Source: an uncultured Pseudomonadales bacterium
GTDB taxonomy: Bacteria > Pseudomonadota > Gammaproteobacteria > Pseudomonadales > Azotimanducaceae
Length of the DNA: 64,000 nt
Direction of reading: 5' to 3'
NCBI GenBank assembly: GCA_958295875.1
Contig: OY282379.1
Span: forward strand, 1,116,001 to 1,180,000
Numbering within the stretch: position 1 is the first letter of the stretch; every line of letters begins with the position of its first letter. Both the position numbers and the translations under genes were made by a program. Under the pieces are notes generated by a model that saw only the letters and a list, made by a program, of their open reading frames with translations, was not told where the DNA came from and did not search any database. Shown here in pieces: positions 17,761 through 27,903 of the stretch.

Positions 17761-18987
17761 TCATACGTTCTCCCGGAACCAACTTCCGATGCGGCCTAAC
17801 AGGCCCGACGACCGCGAGCGGCCGTCGCCGGAACTTTCGTCCTCCTCCCTTTTCCCCAGAATCAGCAAACCGACGCCGGTGGCGTAAAGCGGATTGCGCA
17901 CGATGTCTTGCAAACCGCCGACATGCTTCGGCGCAGCCACGCTGGCCGGCATCTCGAAGACGCTCTCCGCCAGCTCGGCCAACCCTTCCATGCGGGCGCC
18001 GCCGCCGGTGAGCACAACGCCCGCGGCGACGGATTCCTCAAAGCCGTTGACCCGCAATTCCTCCTTCACGAAGCCAAACAGCTCCTCCAGCCGGGCTTCC
18101 ACGATTTCCGCGATGGCTTGGCGCGGCAGCGGCCGCGGCGGCCGGTCGCCAACGCCGGCCACGTTGATCGTCTCGTCCGGCTGCACCAGCCGCGTCAGCG
18201 CGCAGGCGTACTTGATCTTGATTTCCTCCGCCTCGCGCTTTGGCGTCGGCAGCGACATGGCGATGTCGTTCGTCACTTGATCGCCGGCGATGGGGATCAC
18301 CGCGGTGCGGCGGATGGCGCCGTTGGCGAACACGGTGATGTCCGTGGTGCCGGCGCCGATGTCAACCAAGCACACGCCGAGGTCGCGCTCATCGTTCGTC
18401 AGCACGGCGTGGCTCGATGCCAGCGGCGCCGGCACCAAGCGGTGTACCCGCAGGCCGCAGCGCTCGATGCACTTCTCCACGTTGCGCGCCGCGTTGGCGG
18501 CGCAAGTGACCACGTGGGCGCCCGCCTCCAAGCGCACGCCGGACATGCCAAGCGGCTTGCGCACGCCTTCTTGGCCATCCACCACATAGTCTTGCGGCAG
18601 CACATGGAGGATGCGTTGGTCTGCCGGCGTCGGCACCGCGCTGGCCGCCTGCATGACCGCCTCGATGTCTTGGCGGCGTACTTCGCCGCTGGTGATGGGC
18701 ACCACGCCGTCGGAGTTCACGCAACCGATGTGGCTGCCGCCGACGCCGGCGTACACGGCTTCGATCGGCGCGCCGGCCATCAGTTCCGCCTCTTCCACCG
18801 CCCGTTGGATGGATTGGACGGTGGATTCCACATTCACCACCACGCCCTTGCGCAAGCCACCGGAGGCGTGCGTGCCCACGCCGATGACCTCGATGGCGCC
18901 GTCTGGCAGCACTTCGCCGATGATCGCGGCAACCTTGTTGGTGCCGATGTCCAGCCCCACGATGCGCCGCTTTCCGTCTTCTGCCAT
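17761..18987 (-). CDS. ftsA: Cell division protein FtsA
   Basis: Actin-like ATPase that tethers FtsZ to the membrane (408 aa). Actin-fold motifs are visible: GLDIGTNKVAAIIGE, the 1C subdomain from about residue 85, VDIGAGTTDITVF and VLTGGGARMEG. The C-terminal amphipathic helix GLLGRIGSWFRENV would dip into the inner membrane. Its ATG shares one base with the ftsQ stop (TAATG), indicating coupled translation. Confidence 0.98.
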   Translation of the reverse strand: MAEDGKRRIVGLDIGTNKVAAIIGEVLPDGAIEVIGVGTHASGGLRKGVVVNVESTVQSIQRAVEEAELMAGAPIEAVYAGVGGSHIGCVNSDGVVPITSGEVRRQDIEAVMQAASAVPTPADQRILHVLPQDYVVDGQEGVRKPLGMSGVRLEAGAHVVTCAANAARNVEKCIERCGLRVHRLVPAPLASSHAVLTNDERDLGVCLVDIGAGTTDITVFANGAIRRTAVIPIAGDQVTNDIAMSLPTPKREAEEIKIKYACALTRLVQPDETINVAGVGDRPPRPLPRQAIAEIVEARLEELFGFVKEELRVNGFEESVAAGVVLTGGGARMEGLAELAESVFEMPASVAAPKHVGGLQDIVRNPLYATGVGLLILGKREEDESSGDGRSRSSGLLGRIGSWFRENV

Positions 18988-19634
18988 TAGTGCCTCGCCA
19001 GCATCACGGGGGCGCCGTCCGCCGCGTCGCGCCAGCGCACCGCCACGCCGCCGGCGTAGCGGGCGTCGATCCGCGCGACTTCATCCATGCGCCCAACCAA
19101 TTCGTTCCGATACACGGCCAGCGCCCGCCCCAAGCGCCCGCCCAAGTCGTCGTCGCCGAGCAGAATGGGCACGCCACCGCCCAAGGTGACGCGCCACTCG
19201 CCGATGTCCGTCTCTTCAAGGGCGGCGAGCGTGAGGCCGGCATCCGCAATCCAAGGGCTCAGCAATTCATAGACCTGCTGCGCCTGGTCATGGGACGCGA
19301 GCACCCGGCTGCCGCCCGGCGGCGCCGGCGCGTCGAGTTCCAGATCGATGCGGATGGCGCGCGGCCAAATGCGGCGCACGCTGGCGCCGCGAATCCAATC
19401 CACTGCCTCGAGGTTCCGCGCTAGCTCGGCGACGCTGGCGCGGGCGCCCTGGCGCGCCTGTTCCACCACACGGCGCACGGCCTGCGCCTCGTCCGCCGTC
19501 AGGGTGTCGGGCAGTTCCACGCCATCGAACGGCATCTCGAAGAAGCGCCAGCCAACGACCGCAATGAGCGCGGCAGCGCCGGCCAGCGCGGCCACCGCAA
19601 GCAAGGACTTGAGTTGGCGCATCAGCTTACGCAT
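18987..19634 (-). CDS. ftsQ: Cell division protein FtsQ
   Basis: Bitopic divisome protein linking FtsA/FtsK to FtsB-FtsL (215 aa). One transmembrane segment ([19 protein letters not shown]) precedes a POTRA-type periplasmic region with [25 protein letters not shown], the most conserved FtsQ phrase, followed by a divergent C-terminal half. The ATG at 19634 overlaps the end of murC by eight bases. It follows murC directly; the ddl and murB genes often found here are absent. Confidence 0.93.
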   Translation of the reverse strand: MRKLMRQLKSLLAVAALAGAAALIAVVGWRFFEMPFDGVELPDTLTADEAQAVRRVVEQARQGARASVAELARNLEAVDWIRGASVRRIWPRAIRIDLELDAPAPPGGSRVLASHDQAQQVYELLSPWIADAGLTLAALEETDIGEWRVTLGGGVPILLGDDDLGGRLGRALAVYRNELVGRMDEVARIDARYAGGVAVRWRDAADGAPVMLARH

Positions 19635-21048
19635 CGGCCGCCTCCGCGAGCCGTTCCGACACTTGGTTGACATTCCCCGCGCCCTGCACCACCACCACGT
19701 CGCCGTCCCGGGCCAGCGTCTCCAAGGTGGCGCCGGCGTCCGCCGGCGTCGCCGCGAAGATGGGGTTCAAGCCGCCAAGCTGGCGAATGCCTTGGCAGAG
19801 GGCGCGGCCATCGGCGCCGGCGATGGGTTCCTCGCCGGCCGGGTAGACGTCCACCACCACCAACATGTCCACCAGCGACAGCACCTTCACGAAGTCGTCG
19901 TAGAGGTCTCGGGTGCGCGTGTAACGGTGCGGCTGATACACCATCACCAAGCGGCGGCCGGGCCACACCCGGCGCACCGTCTCGATCACCATGCCCACCT
20001 CGGTGGGATGGTGGCCGTAGTCGTCCACCGCGCGCACGCGCTTGCCGGCCACGCGGCGCATGCTCACTTGGAACCGCCGCCCGACGCCGCGGTAGTGTTC
20101 AAGGCCGGCCTGAATGTGTTCATCGGCCACGCCCTCGTCGGTGGCCACCGCAACCGCCGCCAAGGCGTTCAGGACGTTATGCATGCCGGGCAACGGCAGC
20201 TTGACGCGCAACTCGCCGTGGTCGCGGCGCTCGGCGGTGAAGCTCCAGCACACGTCGCTCGCGTCGATGTCCAGCGCCCGAAAATCCGCATCCTCATGCA
20301 AGCCGTAGGTGAGCGTCGGACGCGCCAGTTCACCGAGCAGAGACTCGATGCGCGGATCGTCCAAGCAAGCCACCACGGCGCCGTAGAACGGCAGGCGATG
20401 CGTGAAGTTGACGAAGGCCCGCTGCAGGGCGTCGAAATCCTGCCCGTATGCCTCCAAGTGGTCCCGGTCGATGTTGGTCAGCACCGCGACCATGGGCTGC
20501 AGGAACAGGAACGACGCGTCGCTTTCGTCCGCCTCCGCGATGAGGTAGCGGCTCGCCCCCAGCCTGCCGCCGCGTCCTTCGCTGGTGAGCATCCCGCCGA
20601 TGACGAACGTCGGATCCAAGCCGGCCGCTTGGAAGATGGAGGTGATGAGGCTGGTCGTCGTGGTCTTGCCGTGGGTGCCGGCCACCGCGATGCCATGGCG
20701 GTGGCGCATGAGTTCGCCCAGCATCTCCGCGCGCGGCACCACTGGCACACGGCGTTCCCGCGCCAGCGTCAGTTCTGGGTTCGATTCGTCGATGGCGCTC
20801 GATGCCACCACTGCGTCCGCAGCCGCCGCCTCTTGGCCGTCATGGCCGAGCGCCACCGGAATGCCTAACCCGGCGAGACGTTGCGTGACTTGGGACACCG
20901 CGGCGTCTGAGCCTGTCACTTCGTAGCCCAAGTTCGCCAGCACCTCGGCGATGCCGCACATGCCGGCGCCGCCGATGCCGACGAAGTGGATGCGCCGCAC
21001 CCGGCGCATGGCGGGCATGGCCGGGGCCGCGCCGTCAACGGCGTCCAT
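19627..21048 (-). CDS. murC: UDP-N-acetylmuramate--L-alanine ligase
   Basis: Adds L-Ala to UDP-MurNAc, the first cytoplasmic peptide step of peptidoglycan synthesis (473 aa). Motifs: N-terminal Rossmann [20 protein letters not shown] loop [13 protein letters not shown], the Mur-ligase phrase [26 protein letters not shown], and [10 protein letters not shown] in the C-terminal domain. The start at 21048 has GGGAGG six bases upstream and overlaps ftsW by 14 bases. murG, which normally separates ftsW and murC, is missing. Confidence 0.98.
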   Translation of the reverse strand: MDAVDGAAPAMPAMRRVRRIHFVGIGGAGMCGIAEVLANLGYEVTGSDAAVSQVTQRLAGLGIPVALGHDGQEAAAADAVVASSAIDESNPELTLARERRVPVVPRAEMLGELMRHRHGIAVAGTHGKTTTTSLITSIFQAAGLDPTFVIGGMLTSEGRGGRLGASRYLIAEADESDASFLFLQPMVAVLTNIDRDHLEAYGQDFDALQRAFVNFTHRLPFYGAVVACLDDPRIESLLGELARPTLTYGLHEDADFRALDIDASDVCWSFTAERRDHGELRVKLPLPGMHNVLNALAAVAVATDEGVADEHIQAGLEHYRGVGRRFQVSMRRVAGKRVRAVDDYGHHPTEVGMVIETVRRVWPGRRLVMVYQPHRYTRTRDLYDDFVKVLSLVDMLVVVDVYPAGEEPIAGADGRALCQGIRQLGGLNPIFAATPADAGATLETLARDGDVVVVQGAGNVNQVSERLAEAADA

Positions 21049-22126
21049 GGCCACCCTCCCAGTGGGCGCGCAAGCCGAGCGCGACCAGCGCCGTGCAGAC
21101 GATGAGGCTGTTGCCGCCGTAGCTGACGAACGGCAGCGTCAGCCCCTTGGTGGGCAACACGCCGATGTTGACGCCAACGTGGATGAGCGCCTGCGCGGCG
21201 ATCAGCAGCCCGGCGCCATAGGTCGCGTAGGCGGCGAAGGCGCGCCCTTGGGCAGCCGCGGCCTTGGCGATGTTGAACAGGCGCAGCACCATCATGACGA
21301 ACAGGGCGATCAACGCGGCGGCGCCGACGATGCCGAGTTCCTCCACCACCACCGCCAAGATGAAGTCGTTGTGCGCTTCGGGCAGGAAGTGCAGTTTCTG
21401 GGCGCTCTCGCCCAAACCCATGCCGAACCAACCGCCGCGCCCGAACGGAATCAGCGCCTGCGTGAGCTGATAGCCGCTGTCGAAGGCCACGGCCCAAGGG
21501 TCGAGGAACGAGGTGAGCCGCGCCAGCCGATAGTCCTCGCCGACGGCCAGCGCCGCGAAGGCGGCCACCGCGAGGAGGCCGGCGGCGCAGAAATAGCGCA
21601 GGCGCACGCCGCCCAAGAACATGAGCCCGCCCGTCACCGACGCGATGACCACTGCCGAGCCAAAGTCTGGTTCGAGCATCAACAACGCCAGCACCGCCCC
21701 CACCCACAACAGCGGCCGCAGGAAGGTGAGCACGTCGTCCCCCATCGCCTTGCCGGCCTGCGCCAAGTAGCCGGCGAGGTAGATGGTGATGAGGAACTTG
21801 GCGATCTCCGAGGGTTGCAGGGTGAAACCGCCCAGCCCGATCCAACGTTGCGCGCCGTTGACTTCCCGACCGATGCCCGGCACCAGCACCACCGCCAACA
21901 GGATGAGGGCGAGGAACAGGCATGGCCGATGCGCCGTCTGCCAGTGGCGCAGCGGCACGGCCAAGATGGCCGCGAACGTGAACAGCGCCGCCAACAGGAA
22001 CACGCCATGGCGGGTCTGAATCGCCACCGCGCCCAACGCCGCGGACGCGGACGCCACCATCACCACGCCGAACGCCAACAGGGCGAACCATGTCATGGCG
22101 AGCGGCACGTCATGGCGCCCGCTCAT
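21035..22126 (-). CDS. ftsW: Septal peptidoglycan glycosyltransferase FtsW (SEDS family)
   Basis: Polytopic SEDS protein that polymerises septal glycan together with FtsI (363 aa, about ten hydrophobic segments). SEDS features: [21 protein letters not shown], the Asp-bearing loop [30 protein letters not shown], and the tail [14 protein letters not shown]. The ATG overlaps the murD stop as ATGA. Confidence 0.97.
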   Translation of the reverse strand: MSGRHDVPLAMTWFALLAFGVVMVASASAALGAVAIQTRHGVFLLAALFTFAAILAVPLRHWQTAHRPCLFLALILLAVVLVPGIGREVNGAQRWIGLGGFTLQPSEIAKFLITIYLAGYLAQAGKAMGDDVLTFLRPLLWVGAVLALLMLEPDFGSAVVIASVTGGLMFLGGVRLRYFCAAGLLAVAAFAALAVGEDYRLARLTSFLDPWAVAFDSGYQLTQALIPFGRGGWFGMGLGESAQKLHFLPEAHNDFILAVVVEELGIVGAAALIALFVMMVLRLFNIAKAAAAQGRAFAAYATYGAGLLIAAQALIHVGVNIGVLPTKGLTLPFVSYGGNSLIVCTALVALGLRAHWEGGHGRR

Positions 22127-23421
22127 GGCCGGCCTCCGAGCTTGGCCACCGCCGCCACAAAGGCGTCGCCGCGCGCCGCGAAGCCGGCGAACATGTCGAA
22201 GCTGGCGCACGCCGGCGAGAGCAACACGACGTCGCCGTCGAGCGCCGCGGCGAGGCTCTGCGCCACCGCGTCGTCCATGTCTTGGGCGCGGCTCGTGGGC
22301 ACAGCACCTGCCAACGCCGCCTGCAGCCGCGGTGCATCCTGGCCCAGCAAGACGGCATGGCGCACATGGGCGGCGACCGGGCCCTTGAGCGCCTCGAACG
22401 ATGCGCCCTTGCCGTCGCCGCCAGCGATGAGCACGATGTGCTTGTCGGCGCCGCCCAAACCCGCCAAGGCAGCCGCACAGGCACCCACGTTGGTGGCCTT
22501 GGAATCGTTGACGAAAGCCACCCCGCCGATGCGGCCGGCCGGGGCAAAGCGATGCGGCAGGCCGGCGAAGCCCTGCATGGCGGCGTCGAAGTCTTCCAGG
22601 CGCGCGCCGCACAGGCTGGCGATGGCGGCGCCCGCCAACAAGTTGAGCGCGTTGTGGCGCCCCAACACGCGATACGCGGACAACGCCCGGCGCTCGCCGT
22701 CGAGCACCAGCGCATCGCCGTCGAGGCGCCAGCGCTCATGAGCGCCAAAGGCAATGCCGGGCGTGCCCAGCGGCGGTTGCGTGGCGGCGTCCGCGCCGTT
22801 GTGAGCCGCGACGCGGCAGCCCCGGTAGATGCGCCGCTTGGCGGCTGCGTAAGCGGCGAACGAGGCATGGCGATCCAGGTGGTCTGCGCTGACGTTAAGC
22901 ACCGCGGCGACGTCGAGCCCGCCAGCGGCCAAGCGCTCCAACTGGAAGCTCGACAACTCAAGCACATAGCGCTCGGCCTCCGCGTCGAGCAGGTCGAGGG
23001 CCGGCGTGCCGAGATTGCCACCCACCTGAGCGCGAACGCCGGCGGCGCGCAACAGTTCGCCCACCAACGCCGTCACCGTGCTTTTGCCGTTCGTGCCGGT
23101 GATGCCCACCACCGACGCGCGCGCCGCGGCGAGGAAGAGGTCGATGTCGCCAACCACCTCAAGGCCGGCGGCGCGGGCGCGGGCGACCAGGCAGTGCTGC
23201 AGCGAAATGCCCGGGCTCACCACCAGCCGGTCGAAGTCTTGCCAACGCACGGCGCGGGGCTTGACGAGTTCCACGGCGCCCGAGCGAACCGGCGCGCAGT
23301 CCGCGCGCGGCGGGCGGGCGCGCGTGTCGCAAACGGCAACCGGAGCGCGGCCATGCAGGTACTCAACGCAGGAGCGGCCGGTTTCACCGAGCCCCAGCAC
23401 CAATGTTCGCGGCGCGCTCAT
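22123..23421 (-). CDS. murD: UDP-N-acetylmuramoylalanine--D-glutamate ligase
   Basis: Adds D-Glu to UDP-MurNAc-L-Ala (432 aa). Visible: [23 protein letters not shown], the ATP loop [46 protein letters not shown], and [11 protein letters not shown]. The ATG at 23421 forms an ATGA overlap with the mraY stop. The frame is open further upstream through mraY, but the homology begins here. Confidence 0.97.
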   Translation of the reverse strand: MSAPRTLVLGLGETGRSCVEYLHGRAPVAVCDTRARPPRADCAPVRSGAVELVKPRAVRWQDFDRLVVSPGISLQHCLVARARAAGLEVVGDIDLFLAAARASVVGITGTNGKSTVTALVGELLRAAGVRAQVGGNLGTPALDLLDAEAERYVLELSSFQLERLAAGGLDVAAVLNVSADHLDRHASFAAYAAAKRRIYRGCRVAAHNGADAATQPPLGTPGIAFGAHERWRLDGDALVLDGERRALSAYRVLGRHNALNLLAGAAIASLCGARLEDFDAAMQGFAGLPHRFAPAGRIGGVAFVNDSKATNVGACAAALAGLGGADKHIVLIAGGDGKGASFEALKGPVAAHVRHAVLLGQDAPRLQAALAGAVPTSRAQDMDDAVAQSLAAALDGDVVLLSPACASFDMFAGFAARGDAFVAAVAKLGGRP

Positions 23422-24500
23422 CGGATCTTCAGCGTGGAAAGGCCAACGATCACAAGGATCAGGGTGACGATCCAAAAGCGCACGATCACGCGCGGCTCGG
23501 GCCATCCCTTCAACTCGAAGTGATGGTGAATCGGCGCCATGCGGAAGACGCGCTTGCCGGTGAGCTTGAACGACGCCACCTGCACGATCACGGAGACCGT
23601 CTCGATGACGAACAGCCCGCCCATGATGAGCAGGACGATCTCGTGGCGCACGATGGCCGCGACAAGGCCCAGCGCAGCGCCGAGGGCCAGCGCGCCCACA
23701 TCGCCCATGATGACTTGCGCCGGATAGGCGTTGAACCACAGAAAGCCAAGGCCGGCGCCGATCAGGGCACCGCAGAACACGGACAGTTCCCCGGCACCGG
23801 CGATGTAGGGAATCTGCAGGTAGCTGGCGAACTGGACGTGGCCGACGAGGTAAGCGATGAAGCCGAGCGCCGCGCTCACCATCACCGTTGGCAGAATCGC
23901 CAAGCCGTCCAAGCCGTCGGTGAGGTTCACCGCGTTGCTCATGCCCACGATCATGAAATAGGTGACGACCACGGAACCCACGCCAAGGGGCACCGCGATG
24001 TCCTTGAAGAACGGCACGAAGAGGCTCGTCTCCGCGGGGGTGGTGGCGCTCTGGTAGAGGACGATGGCAGCCGCCAAGCCGGCGATGGACTGCAGCAGGT
24101 ACTTCCAGCGCGCCGGCAGCCCCTTCGAGTTCTGTTGCGACACCTTCAGGTAGTCGTCGTACCAGCCGATGAGGCCGAACGCGAACGTCACCGCCAACGC
24201 AGTCCACACATAGCGGTTGGCGAGGTCGCCCCACATCAACGTGGTGGCGAGCACGGTCAGCAGGATGAGCGCGCCCCCCATGGTGGGCGTGCCGGCCTTG
24301 GCGAGGTGCGTTTCCGGGCCATCTTCCCGCACCGCCTGGCCGATCTGATGCATGGATAGGCGGCGAATCACCAGCGGCCCGATGAGGAGCGCGATGCCAA
24401 GGGCGGTGAGCGCGCTCACCATGGTGCGGAAGGTCAAGTACTGGAACACGCCGAACCCGCTGGCGAATCCCGCGAGGTAGTCCGTGAGCCAAAGCAGCAT
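23418..24500 (-). CDS. mraY: Phospho-MurNAc-pentapeptide translocase
   Basis: Integral membrane enzyme that transfers phospho-MurNAc-pentapeptide to undecaprenyl phosphate, forming lipid I (360 aa, the same length as the E. coli protein). Motifs: [12 protein letters not shown], the Asp pair in [36 protein letters not shown], and the His-rich loop [15 protein letters not shown]. It starts 12 bases after murE; there is no murF between them. Confidence 0.98.
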   Translation of the reverse strand: MLLWLTDYLAGFASGFGVFQYLTFRTMVSALTALGIALLIGPLVIRRLSMHQIGQAVREDGPETHLAKAGTPTMGGALILLTVLATTLMWGDLANRYVWTALAVTFAFGLIGWYDDYLKVSQQNSKGLPARWKYLLQSIAGLAAAIVLYQSATTPAETSLFVPFFKDIAVPLGVGSVVVTYFMIVGMSNAVNLTDGLDGLAILPTVMVSAALGFIAYLVGHVQFASYLQIPYIAGAGELSVFCGALIGAGLGFLWFNAYPAQVIMGDVGALALGAALGLVAAIVRHEIVLLIMGGLFVIETVSVIVQVASFKLTGKRVFRMAPIHHHFELKGWPEPRVIVRFWIVTLILVIVGLSTLKIR

Positions 24501-24512
24501 CCGTATGGTTCC

Positions 24513-25943
24513 TCAACGCCCGTGGCGCAAGCCGAAGGTCGCTTGCACGGCGGCCTGGTCGCTGTGGGGCAGCCGCGCCTGCGCAACCTCTTGATGGCGC
24601 TCGTGGCCCTTGCCGGCGATGAGCACGACGTCGCCGGCGCCGGCTGCGCCGATGGCGAGCGCGATCGCCGCACTCCGGTCTGCTTCGCAGGTGACGTCGG
24701 CGGGGCGCTCAAAACCCGCCAAGATGTCCTCGATGATGGCAAGCGGCGGCTCGCCACGCGGGTTGTCCGAGGTGACGATCACCCGGTCTGCGCCGCGTTC
24801 CGCGGCTGCAGCCATCAGCGCCCGCTTGCCCCGGTCCCGCTCTCCGCCGCAGCCGAAGACGCAGACGAGTTCGCCGGCGAAGTGGCGGCGGATGGCGTCG
24901 AGCGCCGCGGCCAACGCCGCCGGCGTGTGGGCATAGTCAATGATCGCAACGGGGCCAGCGCCGCCGGGCGGCTCGACGCGCTGCATCCGACCCGGCGGCG
25001 AACGCAAGCTCGCAAGCCGTTCCGCCACCGCTTGGAAGGGCTCGCCGGCCAAGCACGCCGCGGCCACCGCCGCCGCGGCGTTGGCGATGGAGAACGGGCC
25101 GTAGAGCGGCAATCTGAGCGCGGCATCACCCCACGGCGAGCGCCAACGCCCGCTGATGCCGCCCGGCCCGTACGCGATGTCCGACCATGAGATGTCCGCA
25201 TCTGCGGCGGCGCCGTAGCGCAGCGTCTCGATGCCAAGCTCCGCGGCCAAGGCCCGCCCCCAAGGATCGTCCACATTGACGGCCGCGGCGCTGAGCGTTG
25301 GCATCTCGAAGAGCTTGCGCTTCGCCCTGGCATAGGCCGCCATGTCGCCGTGATAGTCCAGATGGTCGCGGGTGAGGTTCGAGAACACGGCGATGTCGAT
25401 GCGCACATCGGCAACGCGCCCTTGGTCCAGCGCGTGGGAACTCGCCTCCAACGCCACATGGCGGCAGCCGCGCTCCGCCAGGCGCCGCAACCGCCGCTGC
25501 AGCGTCACCGCGCTCGCCGTGGTGAGCGTGCTCGGACACAGTTCAGGCGGCGTGCCCCAGCCCACCGTGCCGATGCAGGCGGCGTCCGGCAGCAACGCGG
25601 CGCAAAAGTGCGTGATGGAGGTTTTGCCGTTGGTGCCGGTGACGCCGATGCAGGTCAACCCGGCGCTTGGGTCATCAAAGAACCGCGCTGCCAGTTCCCC
25701 TTGGCGCACCCGCAAGTCCGCCATCACCACGTTCGGCACCGGCGCCGGCACCCGCCGCTCAGAGCAGACCGCAACGGCGCCGCGGCGCACCGCTTCCGCC
25801 ACATGGTCGTGGCCGTCGCTCACCGCTCCGGCGCAGGCGAGGAACAGGTCGCCCGGCGCCACGCGGCGTGAATCGCTGGCGATGCCGGTCACGGGCACAG
25901 CGCCCCCCGCGCCGCAGACTTCCTGCAGCGTCTTGGCAGCCAT
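24513..25943 (-). CDS. murE: UDP-MurNAc-tripeptide synthetase MurE
   Basis: Adds the third residue of the stem peptide (476 aa). The DNPR motif (TSDNPRGEPP) is the recognition motif for meso-diaminopimelate, so a Gram-negative type stem is expected. Also seen: GVTGTNGKTSITHFC, EASSHALDQGR, LTRDHLDYHGDM, YAHTPAAL and GKGHERHQE. The ATG at 25943 shares a base with the ftsI stop (TGATG). It is not fused to MurF: the C-terminus ends normally after the GKGHE region. Confidence 0.97.
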   Translation of the reverse strand: MAAKTLQEVCGAGGAVPVTGIASDSRRVAPGDLFLACAGAVSDGHDHVAEAVRRGAVAVCSERRVPAPVPNVVMADLRVRQGELAARFFDDPSAGLTCIGVTGTNGKTSITHFCAALLPDAACIGTVGWGTPPELCPSTLTTASAVTLQRRLRRLAERGCRHVALEASSHALDQGRVADVRIDIAVFSNLTRDHLDYHGDMAAYARAKRKLFEMPTLSAAAVNVDDPWGRALAAELGIETLRYGAAADADISWSDIAYGPGGISGRWRSPWGDAALRLPLYGPFSIANAAAAVAAACLAGEPFQAVAERLASLRSPPGRMQRVEPPGGAGPVAIIDYAHTPAALAAALDAIRRHFAGELVCVFGCGGERDRGKRALMAAAAERGADRVIVTSDNPRGEPPLAIIEDILAGFERPADVTCEADRSAAIALAIGAAGAGDVVLIAGKGHERHQEVAQARLPHSDQAAVQATFGLRHGR

Positions 25944-27610
25944 CAAGCCATCACCGCCGGCGCCGTGCCGGCTGGGTTGACGCCGAGGAGCCGCAACGCC
26001 CGCGCCACCACCCGCGAGAACACCGGCGCCGCCACGGAGCCGCCGCCGCGCAGCGCGCCGCGCGGCTCGTCCACCACCACCACGACAACGATGCGCGGGT
26101 TCACCGCCGGCGCGAAGCCGGCGAACAGGGCGACATGCAGGTCGTCATCGTATTCGCCGTTGGCGCCCACCTTGCGCGCCGTGCCAGTTTTGCCGGCGAC
26201 GCGGTAGCCAGCGACGCGGGCGGCCCGCGCCGTGCCCTGCGGCGTGACCACCTGCTCCATCATGCGCCACACCTCCCGCACATGGCGCTCTTCGAAAACG
26301 CGCTCATCCGGCAATTGATGGCCACCCAAGAACACCGTCACCGGCCTTCGCACCCCGCCGGCGGCCAGCGTCAGGTACGTCTGCGCGAGTTGCATGGGCG
26401 TCACCGTCAGGCCATAGCCGAACGCCATGGTGGCGCGCCCGATGCGCTTGTTGAGGTCTACCGGCGTGAACACGCCCAGCGTCTCGCCCGGCAGGCCGGT
26501 GCCCGGTGCGGAGCCGAGCCCGGCGCGGCTCATGACGTCGAAGATGGCGTGCTGCGGCAGGTCCATCGCCACCTTGGTGACGCCAACCTGGCTCGACTTG
26601 GCGAGCACCTGGGTGAGTGTGAGGGCACCGTAGTTGCGCGGGTCTTCAATGAGCTTGCGGCCAACGCTGGTGTAGCCGGGCGACGTGTCGAGCACCGTGT
26701 CCGGCGTGTAGCGGCCGCTCTCGAGGGCAGCCAGTACCGACAGCGGCTTGACGGTGGAGCCGGGCTCGAAGGTGTCCGTCACGGCGCGGTTGCGGGCGCC
26801 TGAGCCGCCGCGGTCCACCGGGTTGTTGGGGTTGTAGGAGGGCTGATTCGCCATCGCCAGCACCTGGCCCGTGGCCACATCCAGCATCACCAGCGACGCG
26901 GCGCGGGCGCCGTGGCGCAGCACGGCGGACTTGAGCTCTTGGTGCGCAAAGAACTGCAGGCGCAAATCCAGGCTCAGGCGCACGTCCTGCCCGAACTTCG
27001 GCGCCTTCAGGTAGGCGAGGTCGCGGATGGTGGCGCCGCGGCCATCGCGCAACACGCGCTTCTTGCCCGGCTCGCCCTTCAGGTAGTCGTCGAGGATGAG
27101 CTCCACGCCTTCCTGCCCGGCATCGTCGATGTTGGTGATGCCCACCACGTGCGCCGTGGTGTCGGCGGCGGGATAGAAGCGCCGGTACTCCCGGTCGAAG
27201 CTGACGCCGGCCACATCGAGCGCCCGCACGCGCGCCACCGCGGCTGGGTCTGCATGGCGCTTGAGGTAGGCGAAGCGCCTGTCGCGACTGCGTTCAAGCA
27301 CCTTTTCGAGCCGCGCCGCCGGCACTTGCAGCGCCTGCGCCAACTTTGGCACCGCGGCCGCGGCGATGGGCGTCTTGGCCGGATCTGCCCACACGTAGAA
27401 CGCCGGGGTGCTCACCGCCAGCGGTTCACCGTGGCGGTCGAAGATGATGCCCCGATGCACGGGGATGGAGACGGTGCGCACCGAACGCTTGTCTCCTTGG
27501 TCCGCGAGGAAATCGCGCTCCGTGGTGCCCAAGTAGGCGATGCGAGCCAGCAGCGCGATCACCGCCGCAATGAAGAGGCTGACCAACAAGTGGTGGCGCC
27601 AAACCTTCAT
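25943..27610 (-). CDS. ftsI: Septal peptidoglycan transpeptidase FtsI (PBP3)
   Basis: Class B penicillin-binding protein that cross-links septal peptidoglycan (555 aa). It has a short cytoplasmic start, one transmembrane helix (LLVSLFIAAVIALLARIAYLG), the PBP dimerisation domain with HRGIIFDRHGEPLAVS, then the transpeptidase domain: FEPGSTVKPL (SxxK), KSSQVGV (SxN position) and AGKTGTARK (KTG). The SxN box reads Ser-Ser-Gln with Gln at residue 341, where E. coli has Ser-Ser-Asn. It starts two bases after ftsL. Confidence 0.97.
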   Translation of the reverse strand: MKVWRHHLLVSLFIAAVIALLARIAYLGTTERDFLADQGDKRSVRTVSIPVHRGIIFDRHGEPLAVSTPAFYVWADPAKTPIAAAAVPKLAQALQVPAARLEKVLERSRDRRFAYLKRHADPAAVARVRALDVAGVSFDREYRRFYPAADTTAHVVGITNIDDAGQEGVELILDDYLKGEPGKKRVLRDGRGATIRDLAYLKAPKFGQDVRLSLDLRLQFFAHQELKSAVLRHGARAASLVMLDVATGQVLAMANQPSYNPNNPVDRGGSGARNRAVTDTFEPGSTVKPLSVLAALESGRYTPDTVLDTSPGYTSVGRKLIEDPRNYGALTLTQVLAKSSQVGVTKVAMDLPQHAIFDVMSRAGLGSAPGTGLPGETLGVFTPVDLNKRIGRATMAFGYGLTVTPMQLAQTYLTLAAGGVRRPVTVFLGGHQLPDERVFEERHVREVWRMMEQVVTPQGTARAARVAGYRVAGKTGTARKVGANGEYDDDLHVALFAGFAPAVNPRIVVVVVVDEPRGALRGGGSVAAPVFSRVVARALRLLGVNPAGTAPAVMA

Positions 27611-27612
27611 GG

Positions 27613-27903
27613 CTACTGGCGAGGACGGCGAACCGCCGTGAACTCTTCCGGAAAGCGCATGGCCAGCGCGTTGGACGCCGTGTCGCCGACGTTGCGATAG
27701 CTAGACACCATGCCGCGCTCCAGCAGCAGGCGGCTGTACTCCGCCAGCAGCGCGTCGCGCCGCTCCTGGGCGGACGACAACGCGCCGAACGCTTGGCGCA
27801 TGTGCTGCGCTTGCGTGGCCACTTGCACGCCGGACGCCGCGGCCAAGATGCCCACGCACAGCACCGCGGCCCAGCGCTTCGGCGACATCGGTTCGCCCTT
27901 CAC
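27613..27903 (-). CDS. ftsL: Cell division protein FtsL
   Basis: Small bitopic divisome protein (96 aa from GTG 27903, 91 aa from ATG 27888). A transmembrane segment (WAAVLCVGILAAASGVQVA) is followed by a coiled-coil region (FGALSSAQERRDALLAEYSRLLLERG), matching FtsL architecture. The GTG overlaps the rsmH stop as GTGA and has GGAG eight bases upstream, which favours it. The assignment rests on position between rsmH and ftsI plus topology, since FtsL sequence is poorly conserved. Confidence 0.88.
   Translation of the reverse strand: MKGEPMSPKRWAAVLCVGILAAASGVQVATQAQHMRQAFGALSSAQERRDALLAEYSRLLLERGMVSSYRNVGDTASNALAMRFPEEFTAVRRPRQ

Noticed and set aside
20951..23523. Two long plus-strand frames over murC-ftsW-murD
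   Set aside because: They mirror genes of the dcw cluster and show the Arg/His-rich composition of antisense high-G+C frames.
24501..24512. A MurE-MurF fusion
   Set aside because: MurE ends at its normal C-terminus and only 12 bases separate it from mraY, so murF is absent here rather than fused.
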